From contig VRVR01000059.1 in the NCBI GenBank assembly GCA_009859145.1, forward strand, positions 107,732-171,731: DNA of 64,000 nucleotides, written 5' to 3'. Positions within the stretch are counted from its first letter, which is position 1, and every line of letters starts with the position of its first letter. The position numbers and the translations under genes were made by a program. Below, in pieces: positions 61,451-64,000 of the stretch. The DNA is from Andalucia godoyi (lineage: Eukaryota; Discoba; Jakobea; Jakobida; Andaluciidae). Below the pieces are notes generated by a model. The model saw only the letters and a program-made list of their open reading frames with translations, was not told the DNA's origin and did not search any database.

Positions 61451-62002
61451 CGCCTACATTGTGCGCTAATCCACGGATAATCATCGCTGATCACCCATAA
61501 TCAATGTTGCAGCCCAAGAACATGCACAGCATGATTGGCAAGGGGGGTAGGCCCCAACACGCCCCTCGGCATGAGAGACGTTCCTAAGATAGATGTAGAT
61601 GTTGCGCGCGCCGTTCCAATCGCGGTTGAGCGTGCATTTGCACGATGGGCAACAAAGCACATCTTGCTTCCATACAACTTGCGATGGATTTCCCCCCGCA
61701 ACGGCCGCATGTTTTAAACGTGTACTCCTCCGTCACAAGTGACAATCGACACCTGCCGCGCCGTTGTCGCCTTGGCGATCTTTCCTGGCGGCGGCCCAGC
61801 GCCGGAAGGTGGTGGTGGAGATTGTCATGGGTCTTGCGCAGCGTTGCAGGCGTGACGGACACGGTGGGTTGCATGGACAATAAAAAATAAGAAATGAATG
61901 TCGCTGTGCGAGAATGCTGCGCGGCGACGTTGACGCGTAGCAGTGTGTTTTTTTTTTGTTTTCGTGCGATTTAGATAGCCTCATCATATCGCAATAAGTG
62001 GC
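61451..62002 (-). mobile_element. Fanzor/TnpB-type element, internally deleted, frameshifted copy
   Basis: Remnant of a transposon that encoded a eukaryotic TnpB homologue (Fanzor, RNA-guided nuclease family). Reading on the minus strand, the left end GCCACTTATTGCG is followed 3 bases later by ATGATG (61987) and codons for MMRLSKSHENKKK. Most of the gene is missing. Near 61736-61698 the frame reads VTEEYTFKTCGRCG, the first half of the zinc ribbon. After a one-base slip in a G run comes EIHRKLYGSKM, and after another slip FVC, PSCKCTLNRDWNGARNI (about 61650-61595), the second CxC/CxxC half and the motif with the last RuvC Asp. The frame ends TLIMGDQR with TGA at 61483-61481, 30 bp before the right end. 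It cannot make a working protein. Confidence 0.8.
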
Positions 62003-62338
62003 AACGGTCGCCAGTTTAACAACGAAGCGATGCGATCCACCTTTCGTAGACGGAGATCGTCGCCTGTAGTTTGATGCATTGCATATGACGAAAAGCCAGG
62101 GTGTCGGGAACCTCTCTAAAGTCGGGAGTTATTAGAAGAGAGATTCAAAAAAACACCTTTCCATATTTGCTCAATGCTCCGCCGCAGACTCCAACGAAGA
62201 TCACGTACGCTCCTGTTTTCCTCTTGTTCTTGAATTGAAATTAAATAACGAAAACAAAAAAGGTACAATTTTATTTGGTTGTTGAGCATCAATCCGAAAA
62301 CGTGTACGAGGGAGTAGCGAGCAGTGTGCGAAGAAAGA
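62003..62338. other. Spacer before the HPP gene
   Basis: About 336 bp from the left end of the Fanzor-derived element to the HPP start codon, containing the HPP promoter. No gene is seen. Confidence 0.5.
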
Positions 62339-63205
62339 ATGCAAAGCTCTTCCGCTTCCACGTCCGAGTCTTCTGCAGCTCCATCACTCGGGTCGGAAGA
62401 AGAAATGTACGAGCGCCACATTTGTGTTTCGCTCTCTGCGATGCACTTGACCTCTCCGTTGAGCTTAGACGAGGAGCTTCTGTCGGAAGTTACGACGACA
62501 GGTCAGATGCCGATTCCAGTAAATGAACACGCGACACTGCCCCCAGTCGCCACTGTGACCAGCTACAAGAGCCAGGGCGTCGATCATGGCCCGTCCATGT
62601 TTTCGGCGGTTCATGATTGCAGTCGTATGCCGTATTGGAAGCAGTTTTTCTCGAAAATGAAAGGAGACCCATCGCACAAGCGACATCGTCGGAGTCCAGC
62701 GTTTGACGTGCTGATGGGGCTCATCGGCGGGTTCTTGGGGATTTCGTTTGTCGCCGCTCTCCATTATCATGTAGTCGGAGCTCAAAGGCTGATTATCGCG
62801 AGCTTCGGGGCCTCCGCAGTGCTTGTCTATGGAGTTATTACATCGCCATTGGCACAGCCTCGCAATTTGGTCCTCGGGCATCTGGTGTCGGCGCTGGTCG
62901 GTCTTACCATACGTGTGTTGCTTACACAGGCTCTGAGCGAATACTCTCAATTTACTCAAGCGGTGCTCTCGGGCGCGTCGGTTGGAATCGCCATTGCTCT
63001 GATGTATGTCACGGAATCGGTTCATCCACCGGGAGGTGCGACTGCGCTCATCACATTATGGCTCAAAGACAATGAAGTTCCCGCGGGGTACGGATACTGG
63101 TTTCTGATTTTTCCAGTTCTGACCGGGACGCTTTGCATGCTCGCAGTGGCCTTGATCACCAACAACATTCCGCGACGACGCCGATATCCCGTGTTTTGGT
63201 GGTAG
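62339..63205 (+). CDS. HPP-family integral membrane protein
   Basis: A 288-residue member of the HPP family; plant chloroplast members have been linked to nitrite transport. The ATG at 62339 starts MQSSSASTSESSAAP, a disordered cytosolic N-terminus of ~115 residues. Four or five hydrophobic helices follow: FDVLMGLIGGFLGISFVAAL, LIIASFGASAVLVYGV, NLVLGHLVSALVGLTIRVLL, AVLSGASVGIAIALMYV and FLIFPVLTGTLCMLAVAL. The conserved SPLAQPRN segment and the family-naming motif HPPGGATAL are present. It ends with a basic RRRRYPVFWW. No transit peptide is evident, so location is uncertain. Its N-terminal region is longer than that of bacterial members. Intronless. Confidence 0.9.
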   Translation: MQSSSASTSESSAAPSLGSEEEMYERHICVSLSAMHLTSPLSLDEELLSEVTTTGQMPIPVNEHATLPPVATVTSYKSQGVDHGPSMFSAVHDCSRMPYWKQFFSKMKGDPSHKRHRRSPAFDVLMGLIGGFLGISFVAALHYHVVGAQRLIIASFGASAVLVYGVITSPLAQPRNLVLGHLVSALVGLTIRVLLTQALSEYSQFTQAVLSGASVGIAIALMYVTESVHPPGGATALITLWLKDNEVPAGYGYWFLIFPVLTGTLCMLAVALITNNIPRRRRYPVFWW

Positions 63206-63297
63206 TCAATGTGATTGGATGGAAGGCCATACTTCCTTTTCTGTGCTCAGTGTGTGTCGTTCTTTTTCAGTCTTTAATTCTTTAATTTTGTCTTTGG

Positions 63298-63438
63298 ATG
63301 GTGCAAGACTTTGATGGCACTGCTGCGGATGAAGGAGCAGAAGCAAGCGTTGATACAGACCAAATTGAGCGTGAAACGGAAGACGAAGTTATGTGTCATT
63401 TCTGCTATTGCATGCTTCCGGTCTGCTGCGACGCTTAA
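63298..63438 (+). CDS. Doubtful 46-codon Cys-rich ORF
   Basis: Starts MVQDFDGTAADEGAEA and ends with a Cys cluster (MCHFCYCMLPVCCDA). The acidic then Cys-rich composition is coding-like, but there is no family match. It may be a small gene or a first exon. Confidence 0.2.
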   Translation: MVQDFDGTAADEGAEASVDTDQIERETEDEVMCHFCYCMLPVCCDA

Positions 63439-63895
63439 CATAAGTAATTGTACTTTTTAGGACTATTTGTGCAGGCAGATCGGTCTTTATTGCACGATCC
63501 TGCTTTGCCACCGCTCTCCGATCATCAACCAGTTTCCTGATCACTTTCCGAATTGGGATCCGGTTCCAAAAGTTTGCTGTTTCATAAGCTGCACAATAGC
63601 AGATCATCCACCACAGACTTTGGAATTCTTCCGATGGTGCTTGCACAGGGTGGTTTAAGTCGGCACACATGCAATCGCCGATTGTGGGGATGTTTCTTAC
63701 CAGTGCATCCCACAACAGCACGTTGAGAAAAGTGCGACTTGATTTGATTAAGAAGGGTTTTTCGTTCTTGTCGTCCTCGTCATTGCTTTTTCTTTCTTTC
63801 TTCCTCTTCCTCTTCCTCTTCCTCTTCCTTTTCCTTTTCCTTTTCCTTTTTCTTTTTCTTTTGTCAGCATATTCACCTTGATCAGTTTTTACCAT
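63389..63895 (-). CDS. Doubtful 168-codon ORF with Lys-Arg repeat
   Basis: The N-terminal third is a Lys-Arg run produced by a CTTTTC hexamer repeat (63786-63860). The rest (WDALVRNIPTIGDCMCADLN, FQSLWWMICYCAAYE) has mixed composition without a recognised domain. It overlaps the Cys-rich ORF on the opposite strand and lies head to head with the secreted-protein gene. Real coding is uncertain. Confidence 0.25.
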   Translation of the reverse strand: MVKTDQGEYADKRKRKRKRKRKRKRKRKRKRKKERKSNDEDDKNEKPFLIKSSRTFLNVLLWDALVRNIPTIGDCMCADLNHPVQAPSEEFQSLWWMICYCAAYETANFWNRIPIRKVIRKLVDDRRAVAKQDRAIKTDLPAQIVLKSTITYVKRRSRPEACNSRNDT

Positions 63896-63912
63896 TTTCT
63901 TTATATTTAGAG

Positions 63913-64000
63913 ATGCGTCATTCGACCTGTCTTGTGATATTGTTTGCGATCCTTGCAGCCTGCGCTCGGCCTTCCTGGGGTCAGCAGCTGTCGTGGAATT
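63913..64000 (+). CDS. Secreted or membrane protein, N-terminus only (cut by window end)
   Basis: The ATG at 63913 opens 29 complete codons to the window edge. The first ~24 residues form a textbook signal peptide: MRHSTCLVILFAILAACARP has a short basic start, a hydrophobic core and small residues (SWGQQ follows) near a likely cleavage site. The remainder lies outside the window, so the function is unknown. Confidence 0.6.
   Translation, partial: MRHSTCLVILFAILAACARPSWGQQLSWN

Overview
The window is 64 kb of nuclear DNA from a gene-dense, intron-poor, unicellular eukaryote. Eukaryote-only genes fix the domain: coatomer alpha, a P4 flippase, TFIIIC, CCR4-NOT CAF1, an HLTF/Rad5 helicase and PLAA/DOA1. 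A CEP164 homologue (centriole distal appendage) and a CDKL5-type kinase point to a ciliated or flagellated cell, which argues against red algae and higher fungi. A hybrid histidine kinase, a K+-type H+-pyrophosphatase and a flavohaemoprotein suit a free-living protist. The species cannot be named from the sequence. Only four introns were found, all 113-154 bp and all near the 5' end of their genes. Intergenic DNA is short and rich in simple repeats. There is one 300-base assembly gap.

Layout. 0-6.4 kb: a small coiled-coil gene, coatomer alpha (COPA) and a cupin, all minus, then the gap. 6.7-8 kb: no convincing gene. 8-14 kb: hybrid histidine kinase, a ~196 bp CT tract, and the ribosomal-protein import adaptor SYO1/HEATR3. 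14-20 kb: mitochondrial ClpX (minus) and a RABL6-like GTPase with a long charged tail. 20-21.5 kb: an orphan gene and its broken tandem copy, which carries a transposon insertion. 22-32.6 kb: a nuclear acidic protein, PLAA, a coiled-coil gene with a frameshifted tail, and the CDKL5-like kinase, all minus. 33-40 kb: a membrane Rieske oxygenase, a Ser-rich protein and HLTF/Rad5. 40-49.4 kb: TFIIIC subunit GTF3C5 (three exons), glucose-6-phosphate 1-epimerase, P4-ATPase and CAF1. 49.5-50.5 kb: a dead DDE transposase. 50.8-61 kb: mitochondrial HSP78/ClpB, CEP164 (split by one frameshift), flavohaemoprotein and H+-PPase. 61.4-64 kb: a TnpB/Fanzor-derived element, an HPP-family membrane protein, and the start of a secreted protein cut by the window edge.

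The most unusual content is a family of eukaryotic TnpB-like (Fanzor, RNA-guided nuclease) transposon remnants. Two copies (about 61451-62002 minus and 20031-20281 plus) share both ends, the first ~13 codons and the last ~8 codons. The longer copy still shows the TnpB/Fanzor zinc ribbon and the RDWNGARN motif across two frameshifts. Two older relics (about 27955-28025 minus and 34880-35030 plus) keep parts of the same C-terminal region. No intact nuclease is present in the window.

The other genes are mostly unrelated housekeeping genes. Loose functional groups are mitochondrial proteostasis (ClpX, HSP78), membrane traffic and lipid asymmetry (COPA, P4-ATPase, RABL6-like), cilium (CEP164, CDKL5-like), gene expression (TFIIIC, CAF1, SYO1) and stress chemistry (flavohaemoprotein, H+-PPase, Rieske oxygenase).
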